Assembly: GCA_001687465.1 (NCBI GenBank)
Contig: LVLI01000457.1
Span: 1-27,154, forward strand
Direction of reading: 5' to 3'
DNA length: 27,154 nt
Origin: Halocafeteria seosinensis
Taxonomy: Eukaryota; Sar; Bigyra; Bicosoecida
This document shows positions 1-9,381 of the stretch, piece by piece (the stretch's first letter is position 1; the number at the start of each line of letters is the position of its first letter). Under the pieces are notes generated by a model. The model ran no database searches and was not told the DNA's origin. It saw nothing but the letters and a program-made list of their open reading frames with translations. Made by a program: the position numbers and the translations under genes.

Positions 1-160
1 GCTCTGCAAACGTCGAAAGGATTTACAATGCTCATTTAAGACATCGAGCAAAGAGAATCCATAAAAAGAGAGCTTTGCACATGCAAAGCTCTCTTTTTAT
101 GGATTCTCTTTGCTCGATGTCTTAAATGAGCATTGTAAATCCTTTCGACGTTTGCAGAGC
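1..160. repeat. Perfect 160-bp palindrome (79-bp arms)
   Basis: Bases 1-79 are the exact reverse complement of 82-160, separated by the two unpaired bases 80-81. The arms match without a mismatch. It may extend leftward beyond the window, since base 1 is still paired. It could be a foldback element, a palindromic junction from break repair, or an assembly or cloning artefact. No coding sequence is apparent in it. Confidence 0.95.
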
Positions 161-284
161 CGTGCCAGTCTTACGTCGTTAGTCCTGGCGTGTGCACTTC
201 GTCGTCATACGAAGTGTACATTGTACCAGAGGTCTGTGTAGGCGCCTAGACACCTAGTTTAGTGTAGCGCATCGACCAATATTA

Positions 285-304
285 CTAACTAACTAACTAA
301 CTAA
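285..304. repeat. (CTAA)5 simple repeat
   Basis: Five perfect tandem CTAA units lie just downstream of the stop codon of the minus-strand zinc-finger ORF. One CCCTAA follows, but this is not a telomeric array. Confidence 0.8.
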
Positions 305-306
305 CC

Positions 307-699
307 CTAACGCTGTGGCCCCCCACCTTCTGGCTCGGTCACTGCCCGATAAGTCCTTCCTGGATGTGCCTGTGCTTTGACTCGCTGAAACAGAGATGTC
401 CCATCATGGAAAAGATCTTTGTGATTTCTCCAGGCCCGGCCAGACCCACTAACTTCTCCACAATCACCGCACTTATATCCATCAATGATCGGAAGAGAGG
501 GATCCACCTCGGCTAACCGATGCAATGCAGGAGACGGAGAAAATGTTACCGAATTCAACCAAGCTTTCAGCTCCGGTCTAGAAATTTTCACCTTATGTCG
601 GCGTATGAGATGCTCTCTAAGCGAATTGCAATCCCTACAGAAAATTTGGGAGCACTCTCTACACACCGGACCGTACTTGCCCGCAACCAAGAGCTCCAT
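307..699 (-). CDS. Protein with two C2H2 zinc fingers (DUF3505-like)
   Basis: A 130-aa ORF with an ATG start at 699 and TAG stop at 307-309. It contains two finger motifs. The first is C13-x2-C16-x13-H-x4-H near the N-terminus. The second, around residues 76-97, is C-x2-C-x12-H-x4-H. The layout is two fingers about 60 residues apart, with a P..P-I-x-G-Y-x-C lead into the second. It recalls the fungal DUF3505 family, which often occurs in repeat-rich DNA near mobile helicases; that family link is from memory. A DNA-binding role is inferred only from the fingers. It may be a fragment of a larger transposon protein, because no other domain is present and the surroundings are transposon-rich. Overlapping plus-strand ORFs are judged to be shadows. 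Confidence 0.45.
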   Translation of the reverse strand: MELLVAGKYGPVCRECSQIFCRDCNSLREHLIRRHKVKISRPELKAWLNSVTFSPSPALHRLAEVDPSLPIIDGYKCGDCGEVSGSGRAWRNHKDLFHDGTSLFQRVKAQAHPGRTYRAVTEPEGGGPQR

Positions 700-1352
700 G
701 GCGTTGTCTTGGAGACCAAAGCAGCAAATAGGAAGCTATCAAGGCAAGCACCGACACTTCGATGTGGTTCTCCAAGCTTTCGTTCATTCTGCAAGCCAAA
801 ACAAGCCCAAAACATCGAATGGAAGTCGACAGAAGATCATGCGGCACTGCCCGACGACCTTCACAAGTACAAGCCCGGCAATTTCACCAGTATTTTCACT
901 TGTTTTCGGGATTCTGTAGCCTTTCACGCTTTTTCTATTATAATACTACATATATCTTCCTCTGGAAGTGCAACATCACTGATATACCGTGCAATATGCC
1001 TCCGCCATTGTCGAAGTCGGAACACGTCCTCTGCGAAGGGCGTCTATTTGCTCGTACATATAGCTATTGAACACACATCAGCTCCATATACGTAGCCAGT
1101 ATCATGTTTATCCCATATACATCTTTTTTGTAGCTCTATAATACTGTATACATACACACAGAGCGTCTGTACTACAGGGTTGCGACCACCCAGCCAGGCT
1201 CACCGAAGCTCGAAATGTCTGGCCTCCTTTCTCAGCACACAAACAACGTCTTCGAGATCTTAGCATATCTACAGACAGCTGGTTGTTCGCTCTACACGTA
1301 CATATGCTGGAAAGGCCTGTATTTTGCCTGTGTAGCTAATTCGAAAATGCGC

Positions 1353-1448
1353 GGCATGGACTACCAAAATCCGGCATGGACTACCACTGGGGGGAGCCAA
1401 AGGGGGCGCGGGAACGGCATGGACTACCAAAATCCGGCATGGACTACC
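1353..1448 (+). repeat. Four copies of a 13-bp repeat in two pairs
   Basis: GGCATGGACTACC occurs at 1353-1365, 1373-1385, 1416-1428 and 1436-1448. The start-to-start spacing is 20, 43 and 20 bp. This looks like a 63-bp duplication of a 20-bp-spaced pair. The second half of the unit is G-rich. Confidence 0.9.
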
Positions 1449-1701
1449 AAACTCCCCTCTGTGAAGACCGGATTAGTAACGGGCTTAGGAATAGCGGGCC
1501 CGTCGCTGCTTAACACATACCGCTCCTCGATAAGATGCGGTCAACTTCATGGCCAGTAGGCTATCTTGGTCACATATGTGTTTGTCTAAGATACCGGCGT
1601 GAGCAACAACTGAATTACTATGTGGTGTATTGTTTCGACTTGGGAGACATGTTGACTTCCTCAATTGTGCCAAACACTCTGGCCTTGGCGGCCAAACAGC
1701 G

Positions 1702-2080
1702 TTGCTACGCAACGCACTTCTGCCGCTTCAGGCTTTGCTGTTAGCTTTAATACGAGTGGCACAAACTTACACGTCCTTACACTAGCAATGGTGAACTCAA
1801 CCGTGGCCTGCGGCCTACATCTGTGTCCAACTATTGCAACAAGCAACAAGCGCGACTGCATCAGAGTCCGGAAGTCGTGTTCCAAAGCACTCTCAGGGTT
1901 AATAGTCATACCACTGGCATTGGCAATGACAAGCGCTCAACTGCATCGGCCTCTCAACAAGATTCATCGGAGTCCGGACTCCAGAGTCACCACCCTAACC
2001 GCAACTACAGACAGTATCCGTACGCAGCTAGTATCCACAACACATCTCTGCCTTCGTTTGCTACGCAACGCACTTCTGCC
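1702..2080 (+). repeat. 23-bp direct repeat pair flanking ~330 bp
   Basis: The 23 bases at 1702-1724 recur exactly at 2058-2080 in direct orientation. The repeat contains the palindromic core GCTACGCAACG. The intervening sequence has no identifiable gene. Confidence 0.75.
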
Positions 2081-2257
2081 ATCAATCCATTGGCTCATCT
2101 GTACCGTTCACGCTTAATAGTCAGCAGCTACGTCGGCAATGCCAATTTGATTGGGAATGGAGGCTGTTAACTTTCGTGTATCCCGTCACTTCGCTCTCTG
2201 CGTGTCAATCCCACACCCCAAACATTCCCGAAGCACAACAGATGCCTTACAAATGAC

Positions 2258-3064
2258 TAGGGCGCGTGGTACGGGGTTTTGAGCGTCCCAGTCCCACGCT
2301 CGTCCCAGATGAGCTGTCCCAAATCCCACAGAGCTATTGGGACAATTATACATAAGAAAATTCTTTGTGTGTTGAGTACGTGTATTTTGGAGTATCTAAC
2401 GACGTTTATATGGGTTTACAAATCCTCGAGCCTTTCGTCATTCTCCCGCCACCTTTTCGCCGGCTGGCGCCTGGAGTCTCTCCCTGTTGCAGGAATATTT
2501 TCCCAAGGTTGTGCGGCAGGTATTTCATCACTATCAGATGACATTGAAATAAGCGGATGAGACATGTTGAAATCATCAAAGACATCCAATTTCTCTGCCT
2601 GAGTCATCCTCTGCTGCAGGTCTTCTTCTTCTCTCAAGCATCCATCGATAACCACTGGCATGTCCACAACACCGAAGACTTCCATATTGTCCAGATCGAT
2701 ATTTTCATCCAGCGTCATCATTAGGTGGGTCGAAATGGTCCCATATATTTCCCTCCATTTCTTTACAGTAGGTGTCGACAGTCACACTGTAAGAGTGGCT
2801 GTATGAGCCAAACGATTCGGCTGTTGTTTTGAAATGTGTGGGGCTTCCTCGACCTCTTGTATCGGTAGTGAAAGTGTACGGGTACGGCAAAGTTCGACTT
2901 TTGGGGGCATGTGTCCGATGAGTAATGTTTTGTATGGTAAATGTGTAGATATTCCCACTTATAAACCATATATGCTCTTATCTGGTGTCCCAGGTAACTC
3001 TTGACAGGCCGTCCCTGTCCCACCCGTCCCATGGGACGGGAGGGTCTTTGTACCACGCGCCCTA
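2258..3064. mobile_element. 807-bp TIR element with TA target duplication (Tc1/mariner-like)
   Basis: GGGCGCGTGGTAC at 2260-2272 is exactly inverted at 3050-3062. Both ends are flanked by TA (2258-2259 and 3063-3064), the target duplication expected for Tc1/mariner/pogo elements. Subterminal GTCCC-rich sequence occurs inside each end. The only internal ORF of note is a 101-aa acidic minus-strand frame (2416-2721). The element is too short for a full transposase, so it is an internally deleted or non-autonomous copy. Its right end lies 5 bp before the target duplication of the neighbouring hAT element. Confidence 0.7.
2416..2721 (-). CDS. Hypothetical acidic ORF inside TIR element
   Basis: A 101-aa ORF with an ATG at 2721. 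It is rich in D and E, with a basic patch near the C-terminus. No domain is recognised. Because it sits inside the 2258-3064 element, it may be the C-terminal leftover of a transposase; the upstream frame is interrupted. It could equally be a chance ORF. Confidence 0.2.
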   Translation of the reverse strand: MMTLDENIDLDNMEVFGVVDMPVVIDGCLREEEDLQQRMTQAEKLDVFDDFNMSHPLISMSSDSDEIPAAQPWENIPATGRDSRRQPAKRWRENDERLEDL

Positions 3065-3076
3065 AGGACATGGGCG

Positions 3077-3593
3077 CAGGCTGGCACAAAAGTTACACGG
3101 ACCTCATGTAACCTAGTCAACCACTATCATTTGCGCCTTTATATTGTATTCACTATATTAAGAGAAGGCGTGTTTTACCTTTGCTGGTTGGTACCATTCA
3201 TTGCAGGGCTGTGTGTTCGGGGTAGACAATCGGCGGAGGCGTACCCACGATCGGCTCTGGAAGATGAGGTGCTCACACAAACGAGTAAGAGACGATGATG
3301 GAAGGAAGACAATGGCATCATTAGTGTAGTATAAATGCGCCGTATCAGCTTTTCATCTACGGTCCTACCCCCGACCAAGGCTCGTAATAAACCGTCCCTC
3401 AAAACGGTCGTCTAAGTCAACAATAGTATACGATACATGCACGAAAGAAAGCACTGAAGAGAATAGATTGCTATGATGACCTTTATAGCGTACAAATAGA
3501 TGGTAGATATGGGAAGTTGAAGTAGTATAGGTTACATACCCCTCCCACGTAACCCGGACCTACGTAACTTTTGTGCCAGCCTGCATGGGCGTT
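3077..3593. mobile_element. 517-bp hAT-type MITE with 8-bp target duplication
   Basis: The 20-bp terminal inverted repeat CAGGCTGGCACAAAAGTTAC is at 3077-3096, with its exact inverse at 3574-3593. It is flanked by a perfect 8-bp duplication CATGGGCG (3069-3076 and 3594-3601). A CAG terminus plus an 8-bp target duplication is diagnostic of the hAT superfamily. Subterminal GTAACC motifs recur near both ends. There is no transposase ORF inside, so the element is non-autonomous. A third copy of the same terminus is at 19487. Confidence 0.92.
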
Positions 3594-3819
3594 GTATTGG
3601 CGTAACTGTATACTCAGCAAATACAAGCTACCGGCCGATGGGTTCTAAAGCGAGAAGAGTGGGGGGATCTCCCGCATGGGACTGGTATGAGAGGGAGTAC
3701 GTTTGGATGTGCCCTTACAACACTCCTCGATCGAAACAGGACAAAGTAGACAAGACGAAAGTTTTGGCGTATGTGTGCAAGTTTCATCCCGATGCAGCTG
3801 TTAGTCAAGGCAGGACCAG

Positions 3820-4350
3820 TTGGAGGAGGAGAATGCAATTGGACTTCAGCAACGAAATAATGATAAAGATCTGCTGTACAATAAAGACAAGATTTCTCGC
3901 ATCCGCGATTTAGCAAGGCTCCTATCCACTATTCGAGCTTACGCGAAGCAACTGGAGGAACGTCGGAGTAATTCTTTGTCAACATTCTTACGGGTATTCT
4001 TCCTCCTTTCTCGGCATGAACTCGCTGCAGATGATGAAGACAGTGAGGAAATTAAAGACATCAAACGTTCTTGCAAAGAGTATATTGACTCATTAATCCC
4101 TGGTAGCGCTGCTCCGGCAGAGCAGACATTCAGCGTCGCAGGGAATATACATTCGCACAACTCAACGTCGATGCTGGGAGAAACTTTGAAGGCAATACTG
4201 ATCCTCAAGAATGCATGGCTACATTGGATGGACCTCTCCCAAGATGTGCCTAAGGACCCCTTTGATGTCAATGTAGATCCTTTCCAAGAGAACATGGATG
4301 TAACCATAGAAGAAAGCAATCCGAAAGAAGTAGAGCATGAGGCTGGTTAG
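3820..4350 (+). pseudogene. hAT transposase C-terminal remnant (dimerisation region)
   Basis: An open frame of about 176 codons ends in TAG at 4348-4350. It begins at a TTG, not an ATG, so the N-terminus is missing. Around 4120-4215 it carries a segment with AEQTFSVAGN and a following ILKNAW, the signature of the hAT C-terminal dimerisation domain (Dimer_Tnp_hAT). The catalytic core is absent. A different frame at 3638-3830 has W, C and H residues loosely like a BED finger, but this is too weak to assign. It starts about 220 bp past a hAT MITE. A tail of ~40 acidic residues follows the domain. Confidence 0.7.
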
Positions 4351-4848
4351 GGTGGCAGACGGTCTCACCGTGTGGCACCGACCGGTTGATCCTGCCGTAC
4401 AATGCACATTGTCCAGTTTTGTAATAAATGAGTACCATTGACCGCGGGGTGCGGGACTCCCGCTATTCGCAGGCCAATATAGGCCTTCCCGCGAAGTTGA
4501 ACACCGCAAACGGTGCGGTGGTTTGCGAGGTACAGCCTTGCTTCTGATACAAGGTGTGGGGCCAGGTACGGAAAGTGGGCAGAGGGTACTGGTTCTCGGT
4601 ACTGCTGGTATATACATATACATATATATACCATTGACTATACATTGTGTACAATGCTTACGTAGTGCGCTTCAATTCTATAGGACTTCGTTAGTTGCCG
4701 ATTCCCGTAATGCCACTCTAAAGCAGAAGGTATGAACCTGTGGGGTTGACTTCGGGGATCTATATCCAAAGAATCTGAAACGCGTTTGCTGGCACTTGTC
4801 CGAATCTATTTGTACCATGCATTCGTCATCGGCGGTGTACTAGCTGTG
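4351..4848. other. Intergenic, simple repeat only
   Basis: No gene is seen. A TATACATA-type simple repeat lies at 4609-4630. Overlapping 60-130-codon ORFs on both strands lack domains. The stretch separates the hAT remnant from the 3' end of the glycosyltransferase-like gene. Confidence 0.5.
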
Positions 4849-7320
4849 CTAACCCAATTGGAAGTACCATGGTGGTAATAGCATACTGAGTGCTCTTATT
4901 CCTTCTACAACAGATTGGAGGGATTCACAATTTAAATACGTCCTCGCTTTGTGCTGTACTGCACCCATGCGCTCTTGTACAACTGAAGGTGTAGCCTCGG
5001 GACAAAACGATGCAATGAAATGGGCCATGCGGATCGCAGAATGAGCTGCAGTAGTTATATTAGAGTCTACGAACTGCAACCCTTCCCCCCGAATAGAGTC
5101 TTCAAGGATCTTGTCATACTTTGTACCTCGCTCTGATATCACTACAGAACCCTTCAAGGCAATAGCCTGAATCAGTCGGTGCATTTCCAAAGGGGCCTTT
5201 CCTGGTGGATAATACGAATGAATATTCAGTGATACAGGGGCTTTTAGCATATGATATCGCAGACTATAACCGAAGCTCGTTTCTCCGTTATCCACTTCCA
5301 TTGGACCAAAAGAATTGACAGAATGCAGTGTCTGGTTGATAAGAAGTTCATCCTTCAGAGTGAGTGTGCGTCTATTGAACGGATTCTTCCCAGAGAGGAG
5401 GGACTTCACACCGTTGAAAACAGTCCGCCTCCAGCGGGGGGTTAGCGTCCCAAACAAGCGCGCACACAATACTCCGCCATTCGAGGACACATACGCAGAG
5501 CTGCTGATGTTAGTATGTTGCAAACGTGGCTCTATAGACGAATGGTAACATACGGGGAAATGCTGGATATAATCCCTTTGAATATCCGTGTAGAACTGAT
5601 AGTTGTACTTACTATATTCCAGTACAAACGCCGCGTTCTTAAAGTACTTTTTGGTGATCTTGGATTTCATGTAAGACAGTTTGTACTCGAAGTTCCAAGC
5701 GACGTAAGGCACACGTGAGGGATTGACACTCTTCCTTAACATAGTTTTATGTGTGAAAATAAGGGCACTGACAGGGTATTCGAACGGATTCTCCAAAAAA
5801 TCCCATAGCGATGAAATTCCGTGCCTAAGCAGCAGCTCATTGACTGGCACAGCAGACAATGCAAAGACTTGATGTTTGAAACTCCCCATAATTGACAACG
5901 CAGAAAATCCAGAAAACCGTCCGTGATAGGCGCAGCCGTGGGAACTGTTGATGGTGTGAGTTTTCGCGACAATGGTTGCAACGTCTCTTGGATACACATC
6001 TACCACTTTCTGTATCCACTCCTTTTGCTTCCATCCATAAGGAGCCGCCATCACCCATCTTGAAGGAGAAACCACCGTGAGTGGATCGACCCACTGACGG
6101 TCGTGTTTATATTTGTTAATGAGCCCTCGCACCTGCTTCAGGCTACGTTCGTACTGTCGTGTCCCACAGTAAGACGCTTTTCGTAACAGTATTGCGAGAG
6201 GCTCAGCGATGCCAAGAAGCGGTTCGCCTGTTTTGAAATTAAATTGTATCCGTTGTATTGGCGACTCCAGCATCATTGACTCACACCCACGCTTAATGGA
6301 AACATACTTGCCGTCCTTCATGAAGAAGATTTCACCCGGCGAAACAGTCTTAGGAAGTCCCCATGGATAAAAAAACCTGACGAACTTTCCCTCGCTGATT
6401 GAAATTAAGGGATTTCTACGAGATCTTGACAACAGTAAAAATGATTCTTCTCCAGAGTCACACACACGGTATTTTATCTGCCACGAACCTAGCTGCTGTT
6501 GTTCAACAATTCGCTTAAGCTGAACATCGCTCAGTACAGGAGCCGTACACACGGAGGATCCATATATAATCACTTCGTGTAACGTTTGTCTCAACGTGGA
6601 GCCGAGAAGTCCGCATAAACTAGCTGCCCCTTTGTTACATTTGTCAGTCCCATAGAGCGAAACGGCACCATTAAGCATAAGAATCGCCGTATCTGTACGT
6701 ACTACCCGGACGACTTGCAACGATTGTTCAATTGATGCCGTAGCCGTTTTCTCGACAGCCTGTAATCTTGAAACATGGCACAGTGAAGATGGTTTGCTGT
6801 TGGTCGAATGAATGCCGGTCGTGTAATTCCATCTCTCAAAATCCCTGATGGTGGCCCCCGGGAAAGGAGAAACCCTGGTTTCTCCGAATTCGCCACTGAG
6901 TCGATCCCTCAAAGATATTCTTGAGCTCGGAAGGATAGACTTTGAATCGTAAGACTCACCTCGGTGGTATATAAAGTGCACGTGTGACGCGTCGCTTTGC
7001 AAAATTACTTCGGAGAGAGCCTGATATTTCGCACTCCTATCGGTAGAAAATAAGCTGTGTAAGGTCATTGACGTACGCACTTGCGCCGCCGACAGGATGA
7101 GAGCATGTAACAGGGATGTTTCGTTCGGGAAATATTGGCTAAACCTCTTCGAACCATCCGGAGTCGTTCGAGCATGTAGAAGGGATGTTTGGTTGGGGAA
7201 ATATTGACTTAACCTCTTGAAATCATCCGGAGTTGTTGGAACTGGATCAACCTTGAAGTAAGTGGCCCATAGTATCCCAAGACTCAGACACAAAAACAGA
7301 CTCCACAAAATCCTGTCCAT
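4849..7320 (-). CDS. Type II membrane glycosyltransferase-like protein
   Basis: An 823-aa intronless ORF. The frame stays open five codons further upstream to a TTG, but the first ATG (7318-7320) gives a classical type II signal anchor at residues 3-20, so that start is chosen. Residues 29-51 and 52-74 are a tandem duplication in the luminal stem. The C-terminal third resembles bacterial-type glycosyltransferases that carry a Y-N/W-N-x-E segment, a VLEYSKYN block, an (F/V)G-x(3)-RR block and an N-I-H-x-Y-Y ... L-E-x-H-R-L ... V-V-I-S-E block. Here these include LNIHSYY near residue 698, PLEMHR near 709 and VVISERG near 726, a GT-B-like C-terminal donor-side pattern. This family match is from memory. 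The substrate is unknown. A Golgi lumen location is inferred from the anchor and stem. The two other membrane-anchored sugar enzymes in the window suggest a role in extracellular glycan synthesis. Confidence 0.65.
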   Translation of the reverse strand: MDRILWSLFLCLSLGILWATYFKVDPVPTTPDDFKRLSQYFPNQTSLLHARTTPDGSKRFSQYFPNETSLLHALILSAAQVRTSMTLHSLFSTDRSAKYQALSEVILQSDASHVHFIYHRGESYDSKSILPSSRISLRDRLSGEFGETRVSPFPGATIRDFERWNYTTGIHSTNSKPSSLCHVSRLQAVEKTATASIEQSLQVVRVVRTDTAILMLNGAVSLYGTDKCNKGAASLCGLLGSTLRQTLHEVIIYGSSVCTAPVLSDVQLKRIVEQQQLGSWQIKYRVCDSGEESFLLLSRSRRNPLISISEGKFVRFFYPWGLPKTVSPGEIFFMKDGKYVSIKRGCESMMLESPIQRIQFNFKTGEPLLGIAEPLAILLRKASYCGTRQYERSLKQVRGLINKYKHDRQWVDPLTVVSPSRWVMAAPYGWKQKEWIQKVVDVYPRDVATIVAKTHTINSSHGCAYHGRFSGFSALSIMGSFKHQVFALSAVPVNELLLRHGISSLWDFLENPFEYPVSALIFTHKTMLRKSVNPSRVPYVAWNFEYKLSYMKSKITKKYFKNAAFVLEYSKYNYQFYTDIQRDYIQHFPVCYHSSIEPRLQHTNISSSAYVSSNGGVLCARLFGTLTPRWRRTVFNGVKSLLSGKNPFNRRTLTLKDELLINQTLHSVNSFGPMEVDNGETSFGYSLRYHMLKAPVSLNIHSYYPPGKAPLEMHRLIQAIALKGSVVISERGTKYDKILEDSIRGEGLQFVDSNITTAAHSAIRMAHFIASFCPEATPSVVQERMGAVQHKARTYLNCESLQSVVEGIRALSMLLPPWYFQLG
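7101..7237 (-). repeat. 69-bp in-frame tandem duplication in stem region
   Basis: Two ~69-bp copies (7101-7168 and 7169-7237) encode 23-residue units that each contain SQYFPN and TSLLHA. A few substitutions separate them, and each unit holds an N-x-T glycosylation sequon. The duplication lengthens the stem just after the membrane anchor of the glycosyltransferase-like protein. Confidence 0.9.
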
Positions 7321-7897
7321 CACAAGCAATGGCAAGGCTTAACGGCTCACTATCTACAGCCCATACTCGATAGCGTGCGATGACGTAAATGCTCCGGACC
7401 TCCACAGGGCCTATATTGAAGAGGAAGGTACACGTGTGTCAGCTTCCTTCATGGCACGTACGTGTAGAGTGAACTACAAAAGTACAACCGGTCCATTGCG
7501 TCGGCGGGTTCCTTTCCCCGGTCCCGGACCGGGGTTGGTCCGGAAGGAATGTTTGGAAGGGGGAGGTAGTGTTTAAGCGCTAGAATTGATATGAACGTCG
7601 GCGTTTCATGCTTCAAACGATGTTCTGTTTCTAATAGTATGTATGTAAAAACTGCTGAATGGGAGGATGGGAAATTTTCTGCCACGATGATGTGTATCTA
7701 CCCGAGGCAAGTGCAGGAACGGATGGAACGCTTAACGGCCACGGAGTGCGCAGCGATTGTAGCCCACATCTTGCATTTCCATGGGTAATAAATTGAGAGA
7801 AGGATAGGAAAAGGGTTAGCCAATGCTGCATCATCCAGTGGAAGCTAGTAGTAATCGCAACAAGGCGCCGGTCTCCTCGAAACTACGGCTGTGAACA
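7321..7897. other. Intergenic, 5' region of the minus-strand gene
   Basis: No gene is recognised. The stretch contains a short GC-rich inverted repeat (CCCCGGTCCCGGACCGGGG region near 7516-7534). A 65-codon plus-strand ORF (7591-7788) has no domain. Confidence 0.4.
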
Positions 7898-8640
7898 TTA
7901 GGTCCGATGCATATCTTCCATGTTATGCAAACTCATGGGCTTCGTTTGGATACAGGAAGATGCATTACTTAACAGGTATTTGCTGTTGTACCAATTGAGT
8001 GTATGCTGATGGGTTTGGGATCCTCTCATAAGTGGCAGGAGCTGACAGTGCTGGCCCTTCCGAAATTTGGGACAACTGTACAGAACGACCACATGCTTCT
8101 TTCCCCGCTTACCTGATCCAAAGCTGCGTTTCGAATTGTTGGAGGGCATGTTTCGAACTTTTTCACGAGCCGTTCCTGCGGTAGGAACGCCAGTTGACGT
8201 TCTCCTCGACAACTTCTTCCCTGGAACAGGTGGCTGACCTGCCGCTGCATTTGGAAACACTTGATACGCTCTTTTCAACTTGTTGGACGGAACTTCCAGC
8301 CTTATGAATGTTCGCTGGACTCGAACATTTCTTCTTGGCAACGGTGGAAGATCGACTTCGCTTGACTGGTTTATGCTGGTACTTAGTTTTCCAGCCAGGT
8401 CCTGGAAATGTTGGTTGCCAGGGACATATGCAGTGGGCTTTAAATGCTCGTCATTCAGAGATGAGTCTTTAGGTGTCTAGGGTAGTATCAGCCTTTCGCA
8501 GTAGGACCTTGCCTGGAACTACGTCTTCTCCGTTCTGGAACTTACTGAATCGCTTGTTCCAGTTGGCAATCAGATGGTACCCACATGACTTATGAATTCC
8601 CTGAGGCCACACCTCATTAGCTCCTGCTTCGTTCGTATCG
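7898..8640 (-). pseudogene. Decayed transposon-protein remnant, possibly Mutator-like
   Basis: Two consecutive minus-strand frames look like one degraded protein. The upstream part (8640 down to a stop at 8469-8471) has a VWPQGIHKSCGYHL segment followed by an asparagine two residues later, like the C-x2-H-L-x(2)-N block of MULE transposases. The downstream part, open from about 8478 to 7898, is basic and low in complexity, like a transposase C-terminal tail. A one-base frame change joins them. No DDE core is visible, so the assignment is weak. It lies downstream, on the same strand, of the C48 protease ORF, and some Mutator-like elements carry such a protease. Confidence 0.3.
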
Positions 8641-9381
8641 GGCCCGTGACCCTGCTGACTAGGTTGCAGAACGATTTTTCATCAATATACGCAGGTCGGT
8701 GCTGGCAAAGCTACGTCGCTCGAGCTTAAGCGGGTTCAGGGAGAGGGAAAATAGTGTCCAATGTTTGTGGTAAGCTCACAACCAAACCCAATGCTTCCTG
8801 TGATATTTGAAACAGGATAGTACGCCGAGCAGCAGTACGGATTGGCACAATCCGGGTACATACTTCGTTCAGTGCTTCGCCACATGCTTCCAACGACGGT
8901 TCAATTTGACAGGTATCCTCAGACGCTTGCTGTGTTTACATACGAGAGAGCATATTAAGCATTTCACCTCGCTGCATATTTCGAATAGAAGTACCTCGCT
9001 GGCAGGATATCTTTGATCTTCCACACCAGCCGTCTGTCCCTCTTGGGAACTCTGTTCAGAATAAAAGGTGAGAACTGTTATTGATTTTGCTTTGCCGTAT
9101 CCGGTTTAGCGCTTGTACACTCCGTCATCGTAAACAGGGACGCTGAATTCTCAAGTTCAGCAACAGGTACCTCGGTTGAAGACCTTGCTGCCATGATTAT
9201 CGGATACACTATCGGAAGCACTCCTAGTACAGTATACTCAACGACATGGGTATAATGAAGCTTTCACCGGTGGTCCGGAAATTTCCCGCATGAGCTACTG
9301 TTACTGACCGTCAAACGAAAGAAGGGAGCATTTTTTTCGGTAAATGTCATCTTGCTGAATTTTCCGCATTGTCTCATAAAG
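8641..9381. other. No intact gene; possible decayed linker
   Basis: Short minus-strand frames continue between the C48 protease ORF and the fragment below 8640, but stops and frame changes interrupt them and no domain can be named. It may be the decayed middle of a single transposon gene. Confidence 0.3.

Larger units (their letters stand above)
700..2257. other. Intergenic, no convincing gene
   Basis: Several ORFs of 60-190 codons overlap on both strands, but none shows a recognisable domain and most overlap each other. The stretch holds the 13-bp repeat cluster at 1353-1448 and a 23-bp exact direct repeat (1702-1724 and 2058-2080), annotated separately. It is probably degraded repeat or intergenic DNA. 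Confidence 0.5.

Noticed and set aside
300-311. Telomere-like CCCTAA
   Set aside because: A single copy next to CTAA repeats, not an array.
520-1095. 191-codon plus-strand ORF and overlapping frames
   Set aside because: No domain and heavy overlap with the minus-strand zinc-finger ORF; base use looks random.
4382-4398. GGTTGATCCTGCC resembles the 5' end of 18S rRNA
   Set aside because: Only 13 bases match; the following sequence does not continue as 18S rRNA.
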